From Volutella citrinella (taxonomy: Eukaryota; Ascomycota; Sordariomycetes; Hypocreales; Nectriaceae): a stretch of DNA of 64,000 nucleotides. Location: the NCBI GenBank assembly GCA_034401135.1, contig JAWZSP010000004.1:3534001-3598000 (forward strand). The letters are read 5' to 3'. The position numbers were made by a program, and so were the translations under genes. Below the pieces are notes generated by a model. It was not told the origin of the DNA and made no database searches. It was given only the letters and a program-made list of their open reading frames with translations. How positions within the stretch are numbered: the stretch's first letter is position 1; the number at the start of each line of letters is the position of its first letter. This document shows positions 49,246 through 61,160 of the stretch, piece by piece.

Positions 49246-50160
49246 CACCATACTACTACGAAATAAGGTAGCTGGCTTGAATGGCTGCGGCTGCAACGCT
49301 GCGACTGTAAACTGTCGCCAATCCGGTCATGCACCATCTGCCAGGCCGCCTCCTGCAGCTCGATGCCGCCTCAGTCGATCCAGCCCGGTCCCGGCCGTTT
49401 TGGCGTCCACGTTGGGCTTGAATTGCCATTGGCGTCAGCCATGGATGGCAGTTTGTCCACGGCCGCCCCAAAAAACCGTCCGATCGATGCATCCGATTCC
49501 CAGTTCTGTCAGAAAAAGGAAATCCCATTGCCCGCCCGCTTCGCCCTCAGTCTCACTCATACATAGTCTCACTCGGCACACGCTCATCCACTCCCGCCGC
49601 CGCAACCGTCTGCCCGCAGATACGTAATTAGTCCAGTCTCCTACGTCCTGCATCATGCGCCTTGCGAGGCCCATTCCGGCTTCCGCCAGCGTCGTCCCCA
49701 AGATGTCGTCTCAGTCGTCGTTTCAATCGCTTTAAACTTGCAACCCGCATACATCGGTTCGCCGATCCGCAAGCAACCATATGCAGGTCTCACTGAACAA
49801 TAATGCCAACTCAAACTTCTTGATGCAAGGCACAGTGCTCTCACAATTGTGTCGGCTCTGCTTTTGAGTGACGGACTCTGCATACACATCAAGATTACGA
49901 CTATATTGTATTCTTGTAAAACCCAATCGCATCACCATCTGTATGAGCAACACCTCTTTCCCCTACATGTACACATAAGCCTAGCCTACAGAGACGCGAA
50001 GGAGTGCTGCTCAGACCTCCTAGCTCATCTGTCATTGAGCACGTGCATCTCAGCCCAACACAACTTATGCGTAGCTGCCGCAAAGACCAGGTCGCACCTT
50101 TCGTGGGCGACTGTTGGATTCCTTCGGCTTGAGCTCCTCGGCTCCAGCGCCAGTCCAGTG

Positions 50161-52136
50161 TTATTTCTTTTCAGGGGGCTTTGTCTGTTCAATGGCCGTC
50201 TCTGCCTCGCCGGGCTTTTCGGGTTTTCTAGTTTCCGCCTTGTCCCGCCCAGCCTGGGCACCGTCCTTGCACTCGACATGCTCCAGCTCGGATTCCTCCA
50301 CTGCCTCGTGCAGTGATGTGGGCACAAACTCACCCTCATTAGCAGGGTTTTCCGATGCGTGACCGCGTCCACTATTGCTCGCCGACACCCCAATCGCAGG
50401 GGCGCTGCCCTCTGCAATTCTCTGCTTGGTATCATTGACAATCTTTTCTGCCTCGCTAGGCTGCGAAGTCAGCTGGGCTTGGATGGCCCGGCCTTGCTCC
50501 AGCTTGATAATCATACACGACAAGTTGTCCGTGCTGAATCGGTTGAGCGCATGGTCCACGAGGAGCTTGGACGCCGCAACGGGATCGTCGATATCTCGGA
50601 CCAGGTCAACGGCCTCTTGGTCACTACAAACGTCCCAGAGCTGTGACAAATTAGCACGCCTTCCCACATGAGCAATGTTGTAACACCACTTACACCATCG
50701 CAAGCAATGATAATGAACTCATCACTGTCCGCCTGAATGACAGTCTCCGTGGTATAGGGGTGACCGGTCACGAGTTTCTTCATGTACGCATCCCCCAATG
50801 CTCGAGTGACAGCCAACACGCCATTAACGCGATTGTTCAGAATCAACCCACCCGCGGCAGCGATACGTTTGCCCTCGGTTTCGTCGCTTCCCTTGTGGTC
50901 ATAAGACAGGCGCAAAGCCTTGCCGTTGCGGCACAGGATGATGCGAGCGTCACCCACGTTGGCCGTGTAAAGCAGACGCCGGCGAATGCTGGCAGGTTTG
51001 GGTTTTGCTGGGCCCGCTTCGGCTGTGGCATGAGCAGGTTCGTCCGCCGCGGACAGAGTATCCTTAGTCTTGTCCGTCTCCGAATCGTCTAGTTTGGTGA
51101 CCTTAGACGGTGTCGGAGGTGGGGGTGGCAGGCGATCATGGGTTGCACTATCCTCCCAGCGGAGCACAGCGACGGCAGCGGTGCAGCCACTGTTCTTGAG
51201 GGGCAATTTCTCGAGCTGGGCGTCGGCCGTCGTGAAAGCTTGGTCCAAGACTTCAGGGATTACAGTGTTCGGGTTCTTACGAATCAGGTCCTCGAGAATC
51301 AGGTGAAGCTTCTTTCCACACCAATCGGCTGCAAAGGTGCCAGCATGGCCATCAAAGATGGCAAAGTAGCCATTGTCAGTCTCGACCATTTCTTGAACGG
51401 CCGATTCGCCATCATCACCGTCCGACTTTTCCTTGCTGGCAGTTTCAGCCAAATTAGGAGTCTGGACGAAGTTGTACAAGAAGGCATGAGTGTCCTCCAT
51501 AGTACGGCGGCATTTCTTATTTCTATCCTCCCATACGCCAACCTTGAAAGTAGACTTGGGACCGGGCAGAGACTCGCCAGCCGAGTTATTGTGTTGGCCC
51601 TGGGGCACAGCCAGAGCAGGATCTTGTTTACCTAGCTTCTGCAGCGGGGTTTGCGACGTCATCTCGGAGCTGGAGGCACGGCCGGTTTGCGAGAAGTTGA
51701 GGGTATTCTTGGCAGAAGCGAGAAGGCTACTGGCTCTGCTGCTAACACCGCTACTTCGGCGCTTCTTGTCGGTTGAGCCGCCAGTATCCTGGCGGGTAGG
51801 GGGGCTGCCATTTCCCATACGTTTCTCGCCGCTGGCGGTGCTATCAGGCGACTTGATCGGAGTCGGACCGGAGGAGGTCGGGGCCGTGCTTGGCTCCGGG
51901 GAGGTAGATTTGTCGGACTTGGAATCACTCTCAGAACGTTGGCCCGCGGAATTGGAGCCACTGCCAAACATTCTATTCAGCAGACTTCCTCCAGTTGAGG
52001 AGAGACTGCGACGCTTGTTGGTCGCCAGCTTGTGAGTGTGGTAAATTATTTGGACGATAACGCCGTGGTCAGGGAAACGATGTCGAAATACGACAACGGT
52101 GTTTGGGCTCGCCGGTGGCGGTTTGGGGGAGGTCAA
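50161..52136 (-). CDS. ptc1: Protein phosphatase 2C, Ptc1 type
   Basis: The gene has two exons in transcript order, 52136-50694 and 50640-50161, encoding up to 640 residues. It is a Mg/Mn-dependent Ser/Thr phosphatase. In yeast, Ptc1 counteracts HOG and cell-wall MAP kinases and affects organelle inheritance. Catalytic motifs are all present: [72 protein letters not shown] (joined across the intron) and [11 protein letters not shown]. An extra ~45-residue Pro/Lys/Asp-rich insertion sits before LYTANVGD. The N-terminal ~200 residues and C-terminal ~110 are disordered. Yeast Ptc1 is only 281 residues, so the fungal protein is greatly extended. The start is uncertain: an internal ATG at 51971 (MFGSGSNS) would give 585 residues, and a GT...AG stretch of 63 nt near the 5' end could be an intron. 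Confidence 0.92.
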
Positions 52137-54523
52137 CGGAGGATGTCAAGGACGGTAGAGCACACCCGCACGGCGGTTCTTGGTCGTTGCAAAACAGTCT
52201 AATATATCGTATGCGGTGGAGAGCAGCACGCGCTGTGGCCGTGAGGTATCGTCAAGCTGGCGCAAACAAGTCAGCGGGGTGGTTTCGGGCAAGGGCCAGG
52301 CAGACAGCGGTGCGCTATATATAAGTCGAAGCGTGGAAGATAGAAGGGAAATTCAGAGACAGCTGGGACAAAGGAGACAGTGTCAGGTTGAGGTTCATTG
52401 TCAGATGAGGGTGAGCCACTGGCGTGAACAAGAGCAAGGCCGCTGGCAGGTTGGGAGACAGTCGGACCTGGCCAGCGCATTGTCACCCAGTGGAGGGGCG
52501 TGGCATGTCACATCCAGCAGTCATCCGGTCACATTTGAAGGGAACGCGGCGCCAGTCGAGAGTCTAGCCAGGAAGCCAGCGGGGACTGTGGGCAACGAGG
52601 AGAGGGCACGGCGTGGACATTCGTTCTGGCTGAAACGTGACGTAGGCGCCGACGGGGAGGGGCAAGAAGGGACGCGCGAGGTCGGGCGACACAGGGAATG
52701 ACAGGAAGCAAGATCTGGTGATGGTAAAGAAAACTGGCGATGCGCGGCGTCGCACAGCGCTGCGGGCACAACGTACCTTAGCGTACCAGGCTTGCTGGTG
52801 AGGGCCGAGTTGAGGCGGTGGTGAGAATCGAGGATGGGGTTGCGGCTGGCGGTGGAAGCCCGGCGGGCGGGGAGACAGTGTAATGGGCGAGGAGCCACGA
52901 GGACAAACGGCGGCAGGAGAGATGGGTGGATAAGGCAGCGGGAGCCGTGGCTGGGGCAGCGCTAACAGTCCACTGAATGGGATGGCGCCAGGTGCTAGTG
53001 ACAGTGACAGTTTAGCGGCTGCGTGGGTGGGTGTCTGGCCTGGTGGTTCGTCATGGAGATCCCAAGCGTCCTGTTGGAACCCGGGTGCGACACCTCACGT
53101 AGTTCGGTAATTCAGAGCGTGGAGAGGCTACCCGCATTCCAGTCACGCCAATATTCCGCCAAGGTTGGTGGGGAGTGAGTTTGAGGTAGTAAGGCAGTTT
53201 GGGGGCACACAGATATTCGACGCCTTGCAGCGTTTTCACGGAGAGAGCCTTGGCAGTGATGATTCGATGCTCACGGTTGGCAGGACGTGCTCGTACTGGC
53301 AGCCCATCCTTGTTGGCGGCGCAAAGATGCACCCACTGGGAAGACGGACACGCGAGAGGCGGGCCACATGAGGATTGGACAAACAAGTGCAGCTCAGCAA
53401 GGGCCACGGCGCTTGCGGTCGGTCCATGCGTTGTCTGTCCTTTGTGCTTCATACCTCGAGGTAGCTGTCCAATAGACGCACGCACCCAATTCCTCCATTC
53501 ATTCACTTACTGAGCCAGCAGCCCAACCACCAGCCCTCACAAAGAGCCCGGCTGGGTTTCCATTTGTAGCACACGGGTAGCTTCTTGGGGCCTAATCAGG
53601 CAAGCTGCCGTCGATCACTCATGATAGTTTGTGGGCTGTGTAGCCTCCAAACCGGGACAGTTGGCCCGCTTGCAAGGTCCAATACATCTATTCATAAACC
53701 CAATGCCGAACAGCCGCCATAGACAATCTGGCCGTAATATTGAACTATACTTAGTTACTCATTCTTGACAATATTACCTTGCATCAAAGAAGCAGCATCA
53801 TGAAACGAGATCCGTGCTGGACACCAACCAAATGCCCAGTCCCAGTGGCATCGCCCGCGCCCGCCTCCCCGCTGACAAAACTCGGAAGCCTTCTCAGAAG
53901 GTGATCTTGTGAGCCCCAAGGGATGGGTTTTCATCAACAGAACTAGACTCCGGGAGTTCCGGCCAGGCAGAGACACGGTAGTGATATATGCGCGGTGAGA
54001 TGGACGCTAAGGCAATGCTGGCCCAACCAAGTGAGATGCTAGGAATTAGGCGCCTGAATAGTCGCCCGCAGCTTCCGGTTATTGATAAGGAAGAAGGGAG
54101 TTATGAGGCCAATCTATCCAGGTTGTCAATACAGGTCTATCTGAGATGACGCAAGATAGTTAGTTGGTAACCCCTTTTAGAAACGAGCTACACTGCAGTT
54201 GCAAGTGATATCCAGCTTGCCGAGTCAGCCGAATCTGTCATTCCTCTATCAAAAATACCAATCCCCCAGCCATAGAAATAAATATCCACCCCGTAGCATA
54301 ATGTGGTCATGAAATCTTCTTGTGATCATCAGTATAATGCTTCAATTCTACACCTCTGCGCCCGACAAGAATGCAACGACCCGATGGCCCATCCCCAAAA
54401 GTACAAAGATTTCCTACATGCATGGCATGGCGACTTTAACCTATTTTGCCCGTATCAGACTGGTCTCTACCGCACACCGTTGAACCATTCGCTTCCCTAG
54501 CGAGGGTGCGCCCCAGTCACCAA
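52137..54523. other. Intergenic region (2.4 kb), promoter of PP2C gene
   Basis: The first kilobase is the probable promoter and leader of the minus-strand PP2C gene; the far end abuts the 3' end of the Vps2 gene. A TATATAA-like box (CTATATATAAG) lies near 52315. No coding region was recognised. Confidence 0.55.
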
Positions 54524-55383
54524 TTACTTCCTCAGACTATCCAAGCGTGCGGCAAAATCGTCATCAGCAGCATCGCTAGGTCCGCCGCCGCCGCCACTGC
54601 CAACTGCTTGGGCAATTTTACCCTCGGCCACGGCCGGTTGTCCTATCGTTGTGGGTGTTTCGCCGAGCTGTGGGTGTTGTGTTAGCAACTGGGTCCATGG
54701 AGCTATCCATCCGTTGTGGTGTCTCACTGCTTGGTTCATATCGATTCCAATTTCTTCGAGAACCTGTTCCACCACTTCGTCGCCCTCTTCTTCGACGCCT
54801 ACGTCCATCGCGTCGTCAATCGCGTCGTCCATCATTTCTTGCCGCTGCTCCATGATGTCGTTTTCGCGTTCGAACTCCATGGCGATCCGTTGCAACTGGG
54901 GGAGGTTCATCGACTTGTTCATGCTTCCCAGAGCCATTGTAGCTCCCTTCATGGCCTGCATCATCTGCTCGTTCGTGCGGTATGTCTGCGTCGGTCGTTA
55001 ATTGGCGACGGCCTGCAGGATTAGCAAGTTGCTGGGACGCACCTGAAGTCGCAGCGAAATCTTTTGCAGCTGGCTGCGCATGCCGTAGAACTTCTCAATA
55101 TATCGGCGTGTCCGGACCAGATCCTTGGCCTGGATTTTGCATGCCCCCATCTGCCCGTTCTTGGCGCTCGTCTTGATCTGCTGGATCAGCGTCTTCTCCT
55201 GCTTCTCCAGCTTGACACGCATCTGGTCGAGCTCGCGAATAGCCTTGTCCAACATGCGCTGGTTCTTGCGCAGACGCTCCGCGGGCGTCACGCGCTTGCC
55301 GAATGCCCACTCGAGAATCTAGAAGCCGTGTGGTGATTAGCCTCATGCGCAGGGGCCCGACGTCATTCGGCTCTTACATTCAT
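54524..55383 (-). CDS. vps2: ESCRT-III subunit Vps2 / CHMP2 (Did4)
   Basis: The gene has four exons in transcript order: 55383-55378, 55318-55043, 54985-54728 and 54667-54524, encoding 227 residues. The first exon is only ATG AAT. Vps2 caps and remodels Snf7 filaments on endosomes and recruits Vps4 for multivesicular-body sorting. The Snf7 fold is clear. It has a basic helix 1 (WAFGKRVTPAERLRKNQRMLDKAIRELD), helix 2 (KTLIQQIKTSAKNGQMGACKIQAKDLVR), TYRTNEQMMQAMKGATMALGSMNKSMN, and then an acidic stretch MDDAIDDAMDVGVEEEGDE. The C-terminus is a MIM1-like helix (DFAARLDSLRK) that binds the Vps4 MIT domain. A Gly-rich, Ser/Asp linker precedes it. The third intron (60 nt, gtgaga...gctaac...ccacag) is in frame and stop-free. 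The gene is divergent from Fzo1. Confidence 0.95.
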
Positions 55384-55973
55384 GGCGCGGACGGATGCAG
55401 AAGGTCGGGATGGCTTGTCGCTCGAAGTATTGACCGGGTACAAGTGTCTAGGACGTGATCGATGCGGCTTATGCGGAGGTTCAGTCCAGATGATGGTTGC
55501 CTTGGAGCAGTGATGCGGGAGCGCAGAGCAAGGCTGGCTGGTGCTGTGGGATGTCGTCCTACGTAACCGCTCAAGCACAGGCTTGGGCCGCTTGGCACTC
55601 GCCCAGTCCCACCCGCCCACTCACATGATAAGATAAAGCCAAGGAGGCTGGCACTAAGCCCAAGCAGGCCCCATGTATGTAATTATGCAGCAAGCAAGCT
55701 CTTCCACGCTTCCCGACTCCTTACTGGCCGCTCCACCAATCATCGCGGCTCCAGCCACCGGTCAAGTCACGGCACGCCGCACCCGCCACTCCCAGAACCC
55801 GGCAATTTGCCGCGTTGACGCCAAAATCATGCGGTGTACATGCTTCCTAGTTCCACTTCCATTCCCGCCCCAGGAATTATCAACCCTCCGTGCCAGCTCG
55901 AACAACAACAACAACCTCGACACGATCGAATCTTCGCTCAAAACATGCCGGTCAATTCCCCCGTTGCTGAAGA
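55384..55973. promoter_or_regulatory. Divergent promoter between vps2 and fzo1
   Basis: These 590 bp separate the two opposed start codons and must hold both promoters. The side near fzo1 is CT- and CAA-rich (AACAACAACAACAAC near 55902). No coding region was recognised. Confidence 0.6.
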
Positions 55974-58764
55974 ATGAGCCAGGACTACTTTAACGGCAAG
56001 GGCAAGTCCCCTCTGCACCAGGAGGCCGACCCCGACACTCTAGATGGTCCCGCCACCGATGCGCCCTCCAACTCTTCGAGTGCTGCGCCGTCCGCGCCGT
56101 CCGGCCCCTCCCGGCCCAACTTCATGACTGTTGGCAACGGAACAGTCTCTGAACACGGCGCCCATCTGCAGAGGATGCTCGATGTCGATTCCGGTTACGG
56201 TGGAAGCGCGCCGGACCCAGAACAACAGGCTATCGCCTCCGCCGCCGCCTTGGACATGCCATTGCATCATGACTATGACCGTCGCCAGTCTGGGGCGCTT
56301 CACCAGGTGTGGTACAACCGTCAAAGGGCTACGCTAGGTCGGTCTATCAACAAGGTGCTCGAACTGCTCCAAGGCCTACAGGAGATGAACGCATCATGGC
56401 CCGCCCATTATCCCTCCGTTCAGCGAGCCAGAAGCGAATCGCCGGAGCCTCCCTTGTCACGACCCGGTCTACATCAAGCACGCTCAAACATTGGCGACGA
56501 TTCCTCTTCAACGCGACCTGCCCGGAACCCCATGCTCCGAAGATCCCTCACAGCAATCGAAGACACCTTTGCCGAGTCGAGCCAGGCCGCCGAGAATCGA
56601 TCAGCAGCCGAGCCCCGGCTCGTGTCCCCTCAGATTGCCCAAGAGTTTTCCATCTTGAAGTTGGACTTGAAACTCGGCGCCCTTCACCAGGCTGAGCTTG
56701 TCCATTCCCTGGAGAAGAATTCCATTGCGTCTCTACTTGATGGCAAGATCAGCACTAGCATCAAACACCTTATCTCGCTCCGAGAGCGAATCGAGGACAC
56801 AGCTAGCAAGGTCCTCATCACGGGTGACCTCAACGCCGGCAAGTCGACATTTTGCAATGCTCTTCTACGACGCAAGGTCCTACCGGAAGACCAGCAGCCT
56901 TGTACCGCAATCTTTTGTGAAGTGCTAGATGCGCAGAAAAATTCGGGCATTGAGGAGGTGCATGCGGTGCATCTGAATACCCAATATAACCGAGATGACG
57001 AGTCGACATACGATGTATTCGCCCTGTATGAACTAGAACAGCTGGTGGTCGACAACGAGACCTATAGCCTATGCAAAATCTATGTCAAGGATACGAGGAC
57101 TATCGACGAGTCGCTGCTGAACAACGGAGTGGTGGATATCGCGTTGATCGATGCGCCTGGTCTCAACTCGGATACAACCAAGACCACGGCCATCTTCGCC
57201 CGACAGGAGGAAATCGATGTCGTTGTTTTCGTTGTTTCTGCCGCCAACCACTTTACGCAGTCTTCCAGGGAATTCATATGGGCTGCTGCCGCTGAAAAGG
57301 CTTACATCTTCATGGTCGTCAACGGGTACGACCAGATCAGAGACAAAGAGCGCTGCAAGAAGATGATTCTGGACCAGGTCGCAGGCTTGAGCCCCAGGAC
57401 TCGCAAGGAAGCCTCTGAACTAGTTCACTTCGTCTCCAGCAACGCAATCCCGGTTGGCCCCCCACCAGGTGGTCCTGGGGGAGATGGCGGCGGTAGCGCG
57501 AGCGGGGGAGGCGGAGGTGACCCCGACGATGACGATGGAAAGGGCAAGGGCAAAGATGTCGAGAAGAGACGCGACTTTGAAGCCCTCGAGCAGTCACTGC
57601 GGCGGTTCGTCCTGGAGAAACGGGCGCGCTCCAAGCTTGCTCCTGCCCGGACATACCTCCTCAACATTCTCAACGACCTCCACACACTGGCTACAGTTAA
57701 TGAGGAGGTTGCCCAATCTGAACTTGATCGGGTGGCACGGGAACTCAAGGACTTGGAGCCGCAGCTGGAGTCCAGCAAGAAGGCGCGCTCTCAGGTCAGC
57801 GACCAGCTCGACCTGGAGATTGAGGAGACGTGCAAAGACGTTTACGACAACACCAGGGCTTCTCTCAACTCCGCCATTCTCCACGCTGGCAGTACTGAGT
57901 ACAACGTTCCTTACCCCGGCCTGCTGAGTGCTTTCCAGTATGCCGACGACCTCAAGGACGCTATGCTCTCACACATTGCAGAGTCAGTGTCCATCTGTGA
58001 GGAGTACGCCCGTGGTAGGACCGTCAACGGTGTCAACATGGTCAAGCAGCTTGGCCTACTACACGTCGGTGATGAGTTCACCAATCTCCAGTTCCGCCCT
58101 GACGTTATGTTCAGCCGGAAGCGAGATGCTCTTGCGCGACAGGTGCACATCCCTACTGAGCTGTGGGACTTTGTAGACTGGACGACATTGCTGCAACGCC
58201 AGGAGAAGTTTGCTGGTACCGGGATGGCGCTGACTGTTGCCGGCGCTGTCGTGCCAAGGATGATTGGGATGAATACTTGGATGGATCAGGCTCTCGCAGC
58301 GACTCGGATCTTGGGCAACGACAACCTCCGCTCGCTCATCCTGCCTGGTATCCTCGTTGCTGGTAAGTGATTCCCTTTTGCAATCTTCCACCTGGGATGA
58401 ATGCTAACCCGCCGTAGCTGTTGCTGCATCCGCCTACATCCTCCAGCAGATCCCCCATTCTCTCCCGCCCCGTCTGGCCAGCAAGATCTCGACACAGCTC
58501 GCCGAGCTGGACTATGTACATGCCAACTCGGTTCGCATCTCATCATCGGTGCGCAAGGTCCTCCGCTTGCCAGCCAACAACCTGCGCGTGGGGCTCGACC
58601 GCAGTGTCAAGGACCTTGACACGCGCCGCGACGAGCACATGAAGGCCCGGGTCGAGAGCCAGCGCGCCTCGCGCTACTTCTCGCGCCTTGCCACCGACAC
58701 TGAAGGCCAACGGGGCATGGTCGAGAATATTGATCTGGACACCCCGCCCCCGAACTTGCACTAA
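55974..58764 (+). CDS. fzo1: Mitofusin Fzo1, mitochondrial outer-membrane fusion GTPase
   Basis: The gene has two exons, 55974-58362 and 58418-58764, encoding 911 residues. It is a dynamin-family GTPase that tethers and fuses mitochondrial outer membranes. A disordered N-terminus (about 220 residues) precedes a helical region and the GTPase domain. The P loop is GDLNAGKSTFCNALL near residue 284. The switch with PCTAIFCEV follows, then DAPGLNSDTTKT (G3) and VVNGYDQIRDKE (G4-like). A Gly/Pro/Asp-rich insertion interrupts residues 495-530. Heptad-rich helices follow (LATVNEEVAQSELDRVAREL). The membrane pair lies near GMALTVAGAVVPRMIG and ILPGILVAAVAASAYIL, the latter joined across the intron. 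A final coiled coil (VKDLDTRRDEHMKARVESQ) ends the protein. The intron is gtaagt...gctaac...gtag. It is divergent from vps2. Confidence 0.95.
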
Positions 58765-59155
58765 TGATACGCACATAGCGACGAGTCGTACGAGGTATAT
58801 ATGGACGGAGGAGTAAAAAATGAAGTTTATGATCGTGGTAAAAGAGTCCTTTGGCGTTTTATGGATAAGCGAATCCCGGTTTCCTGAAGCCAACGCATTC
58901 ACCCGCCAGGCTCGGGTCCCAAAAGAAAAGGATTCTATGTTTGCGCTGGCGTCGCCGCCGGCCGTTGTTTCTCTCCACCCCGCTGATGAGTTTTGATGTA
59001 TCTCAAGAGCATCGCCTTTCAACCCTTCTGTTCATCGTGCAATGAGCATTATTACCCTTGTAGTTAGCAACAATATACCTCTTTGTTCGTCATTGATGCT
59101 CAACTTCTCCGTTTCCAAAGCAGCTCTCCCAAGTTCCAAGCTGCTTCTTAAACTC
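58765..59155. other. Convergent 3' flanks of fzo1 and the deaminase gene
   Basis: This 391-bp spacer lies between two genes that face each other. It shows no coding features and should hold both 3' UTRs and polyadenylation sites. Confidence 0.6.
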
Positions 59156-60336
59156 TCAGCTCGTCCACATGATGCGGCGAAGTCTTTCCTTCTCCTCCTC
59201 GCCTCCGAAAATAGCATCGATGCCCTGGCGCGCCAAGTCACAAACGGCTTGACGATCGAGGCTAAAGTGCTCGGCAACGAGGCGATACTCGTTAGAGAGA
59301 AGACTTCCAAATACGCCCACATCGTCAGTCTATCACACATGTCAGCATGCCCGAGTCCCGGCGCACAGTATTGGAGGGAAGGCGAACCCCGAGTGAAATC
59401 TTGGGTCCCTCGACACCCCTCCAGTGCCCAAAGTGGTGCCCTTCGAATCCCCCGAGGACCATTTCCGCTTGAACGTTGCAGCTCAAGCAGAGCTCGAGAC
59501 AAAGCCCCCGCCGTGCAATTTCGCGCTTCGTCGCCTCGTCCTCCCAGATGACGTGCCCCAGTCGGTGCGGCTGCCAGCCCAGCAACACCTGCAGCTCCTC
59601 GGGGCTCCCGCTCTGCTCCGCCTCGGCAAAGTGGACGGTTATCCCCAGTGACTCATCCCTCGCCTTGCTGAAGACGGGGGTGAAGACGTTGACTTCTCCG
59701 CCAGGGCGTGCTGTAGGGTCCCCGCACAGGTCTATGCCGACGACTCCGCGGGAACGGTTCGCGAGCGCCAGGTCCAGCGTGGCAGTGGCAGTCTCCAGCG
59801 AGTGACGGCGGTCAACGGCGAGGATGAGCCGAGTGTGCATTCCCGGGTTGGCTGCCTCGAATGAGGATATCGTGGATAGGAGAACGGCAATGTATGCACC
59901 TGAGGATAGCTGAGGCGTCGCGCGTGGTGTTGTCCGGAGCTCGAGGTAGCAAACGCCATCATTCAGAAAGTCAGTGAGCACAGATAGTGTGGTCTCCCGT
60001 ACAGAGTCCTCATCCGTCAGCAAGTTGTAGATGTAGCTGCTGAAGAGCGGGAAGAAACTGGATCCTGTGTCAACAAGGCATTTGTGCGCATAGGATTAGT
60101 GCAGCGCACGTCTTGAGATTGTAGTCATGCTTCCCCTCGGGCATTATCGTAAGGGGGTCTTCGAGATCTGTCTCCCCCGACTGCTTCTTGCGGGCCCAGA
60201 CATCATGGAGGGCACGACGAGATATGCTGCCAGTGAGATGAGCGTGGAGCTGGGCCAATCAAATCAGAGATGGCAGAGCAACATGCTGGGAGAAGGATCA
60301 GGGTACCTCTATCTTGGGCAGACCAACGAAATCCAT
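59156..60336 (-). CDS. ADAL-type N6-methyl-AMP / adenosine deaminase-like protein
   Basis: The gene has four exons in transcript order: 60336-60307, 60249-60110, 60057-59388 and 59329-59156, encoding 337 residues. It belongs to the metallo-dependent adenyl-deaminase family. The ADAL branch removes methylamine from N6-methyl-AMP, a cleanup step for modified nucleotides. The zinc site LPKIELHAHLTGSIS at residues 6-20 has HAHL-x-GS, typical of ADAL, rather than the HVHLDG of classical adenosine deaminase. Next come CYLELRTTPR, GVVGIDLCGDP, ITVHFAEAEQSG (zinc His and catalytic Glu), HRLGHVI and TDDVGVFG (zinc Asp). Introns are very short (52-58 nt). The third begins gttcgc, a rare donor, but frame and motif continuity (SLG/TDDVG) demand it. 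It reads in the same direction as TOM22. Confidence 0.93.
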
Positions 60337-61160
60337 CCTGGTTGCTGTCTCTCCTGGTCCTTGCAGGGAATGGCCACTTGTTGAATGGGTATGATGAGAT
60401 TGGTAGTGAGGAGTTGTTCCACTGTGAGGTGTATCAGTGGTGGTGATGAGGTCTGCCTACCCTGAACCACGATTTGGACTACAAATTTGCCTTCTTAGAC
60501 GGGGCAAGTGGTCGATAAGAGGGTGCATATTGGGTAGAATGTAATAAATATGAGGTCGGTATCCTTTGGGTTATTACATGTCTGGGGAGGCTATGAGAAT
60601 ATCTCCGATCTGGTCAGAAGACAAGTGTGCGGGTCCTGAATAAGTTGATGCCCTCGAATGACGAAACCATGATGGTAGGACAATATTTCTCTATTCTGCC
60701 GCCCAAACACAACATTGCTCTCGTTACGAGCAAGATGTCGCACTTCAGATCATGCTACACGATTAAACAACGTACCCTTGACGGCTTCCACTAGTACGAG
60801 TACTACGAGCTCTCACAGCAAAAGACAACAATTGGAAAGGAGAGCAGGAAAGAATAAAAGTTTAGTATGACACAAATTACATGAGAAGCCACCTTTCCTG
60901 GAGATGAGATCGAAGTCATTATTTGTCCCCATCCTCCCAGTAATTGTACACATGCAGCATCATCCGCATCCCGCGCCCCCCAGTCGACCCAATGCGTTCA
61001 ATCAAGGGCGTCGCTGGCTATACAGGCCATTTCCACTATTGTACAAGTAATCGCCCAGCGCTGGTTAGTCTTCTACACGCACCAACTCGCGGAGCGTCAT
61101 CTCCCGTCACCCTCGCATGTCGCGTAAAGGCATCGCATATATATGTTGCAGCTTACCCCC
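60337..61160. other. Spacer between tom22 and the deaminase gene
   Basis: It holds the tom22 3' flank and the promoter of the deaminase gene. An inverted repeat TAGTAC-GA-GTACTA lies at 60792-60805. No coding region was recognised. The stretch 60420-60900 is AT-rich compared with its flanks. Confidence 0.6.
60792..60805. repeat. TAGTAC-GA-GTACTA inverted repeat
   Basis: Six-base arms flank a 2-nt spacer. It is about 460 bp upstream of the deaminase start and resembles the other GTAC/TAGTA palindromes of this window. Confidence 0.65.

Larger units (their letters stand above)
46888..50160. other. Intergenic region (3.3 kb)
   Basis: It holds the promoter and leader of the ADF-H-like gene (near 46890-47300) and the 3' flank of the PP2C gene (near 50160). 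Frames up to 177 codons occur but lack motifs. A palindrome and a C7/G10 inverted pair are listed separately. No RNA gene was seen. Confidence 0.55.
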
